Shown here: in pieces, positions 5,443 to 5,824 of the stretch
Position numbering within the stretch: the stretch's first letter is position 1
How the letters are laid out: each line of letters opens with the position of its first letter
Source of the DNA: Burkholderiales bacterium
GTDB taxonomy: Bacteria > Pseudomonadota > Gammaproteobacteria > Burkholderiales > Burkholderiaceae_C
Length of the DNA stretch: 5,824 nt
Reading direction: 5' to 3'
Assembly: GCA_005786815.1 (NCBI GenBank)
Contig: SYDB01000117.1
Coordinates: 1-5,824, forward strand
Program-made: the position numbers and the translations under genes
The notes under the pieces: generated by a model
Database searches by the model: none
Told to the model about the DNA's origin: nothing
What the model saw: only the letters and a program-made list of their open reading frames with translations

Positions 5443-5824
5443 ATGACAGACCTTAACCAAACCTTATTTGAACGCGCCGCCAAAGTCATTCCTGGTGGCG
5501 TCAATTCTCCCGTTCGCGCATTTCGTGCAGTTGGCGGCACACCGCGTTTTGTACAACGCGCGCAAGGCGCTTATTTTTGGGACGCCAACGGCAAACGCTA
5601 TACCGATTACATCGGCTCATGGGGCCCGATGATTTTGGGCCACGGCCATCCCGCAGTGTTAGAAGCTGTTCAAAAAGCTGCCGTCAATGGCTTTTCATTT
5701 GGCGCCCCAACAGAGCGCGAAATTGAATTGGTCGAAGCCATATTGGCACAAGTGCCTTCTATGGAGATGGTGCGTTTGGTCAGCTCTGGTACAGAAGCCG
5801 GGATGAGCGCATTGCGCCTAGCCC
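5443..5824 (+). CDS. hemL: Glutamate-1-semialdehyde 2,1-aminomutase, N-terminal part (cut by right edge)
   Basis: A PLP enzyme that converts glutamate-1-semialdehyde to 5-aminolevulinate, the last step of the C5 route to heme. The first 127 residues are visible and open to the window edge; the family is about 425-430 residues, so the catalytic Lys region is outside. Seen: [19 protein letters not shown] (9-27), the hallmark opening of Hem[17 protein letters not shown] (55-70), the GFSFGAPTE segment (83-91) and [15 protein letters not shown] (113-127), whose SGTEA contacts the PLP phosphate in class III aminotransferase-fold enzymes. The start at the ATG matches the family N-terminus; the ribosome site is weak (GAG about 11 bases upstream, at the thiD stop). 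It follows the ThiD-like gene after 12 bases. Linkage of thi genes and hemL is familiar in betaproteobacteria. Confidence 0.96.
   Translation, partial: MTDLNQTLFERAAKVIPGGVNSPVRAFRAVGGTPRFVQRAQGAYFWDANGKRYTDYIGSWGPMILGHGHPAVLEAVQKAAVNGFSFGAPTEREIELVEAILAQVPSMEMVRLVSSGTEAGMSALRLA

Noticed and set aside
1..5824. Mobile element, CRISPR array, tRNA or riboswitch, including a thiamine riboswitch before the ThiD-like gene
   Set aside because: No direct or inverted repeat pairs, spacer periodicity, transposase motifs or tRNA-like structure were seen. The 51-base spacer before the ThiD-like gene is too short for a THI element.

Overview
The window reads as ordinary chromosomal housekeeping DNA from a betaproteobacterium, most likely a Comamonadaceae-type member of the Burkholderiales. 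This placement is an inference from protein character, from heavy use of TTG for leucine, and from gene order (yqgE-ruvX-pyrR-pyrB on one side, rubredoxin / ThiD-like kinase / hemL on the other). No database search was possible. Nothing points to phage, plasmid, transposon, CRISPR or tRNA/rRNA content, and no gene-free stretch exceeds about 50 bases.

Left block (1-2101, minus strand): a tightly packed operon transcribed right to left, yqgE -> ruvX -> pyrR -> pyrB. The first two junctions are 4-base ATGA overlaps and the third is a single base, so translational coupling is likely. pyrB runs off the left edge. The block joins a conserved protein of unknown biochemical role (YqgE/AlgH), a RuvX/YqgF nuclease-fold protein, a PyrR-type PRPP-binding protein and aspartate carbamoyltransferase of de novo pyrimidine synthesis.

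Middle (2124-4255): a complete class I photolyase gene (phrB) on the plus strand diverges from yqgE across only 22 bases. It converges on an unrecognised 215-residue ORF on the minus strand, and the two stop codons overlap. A hairpin plus T6 terminator for the minus-strand gene is built into the last codons of phrB. The 215-residue protein is the least explained item. It weakly recalls the N-terminal scaffold of PilL/ChpA-type chemotaxis kinases, and it sits beside rubredoxin, where a pilG-pilL cluster would be expected in relatives.

Right block (4270-5824): the unrecognised gene follows a 55-residue rubredoxin (minus strand, probable GTG start). Rubredoxin diverges from a ThiD-like kinase, which is followed after 12 bases by the start of hemL (glutamate-1-semialdehyde aminomutase, cut by the right edge). 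The ThiD-like protein keeps the ribokinase-fold ends but lacks several motifs of textbook ThiD.

The points most worth following up are the orphan ORF as a possible remnant of a lost pilus-chemotaxis locus, the non-canonical ThiD, the terminator with competing hairpins inside a convergent gene overlap, and the two very short divergent promoter regions. I see no clear undescribed system.
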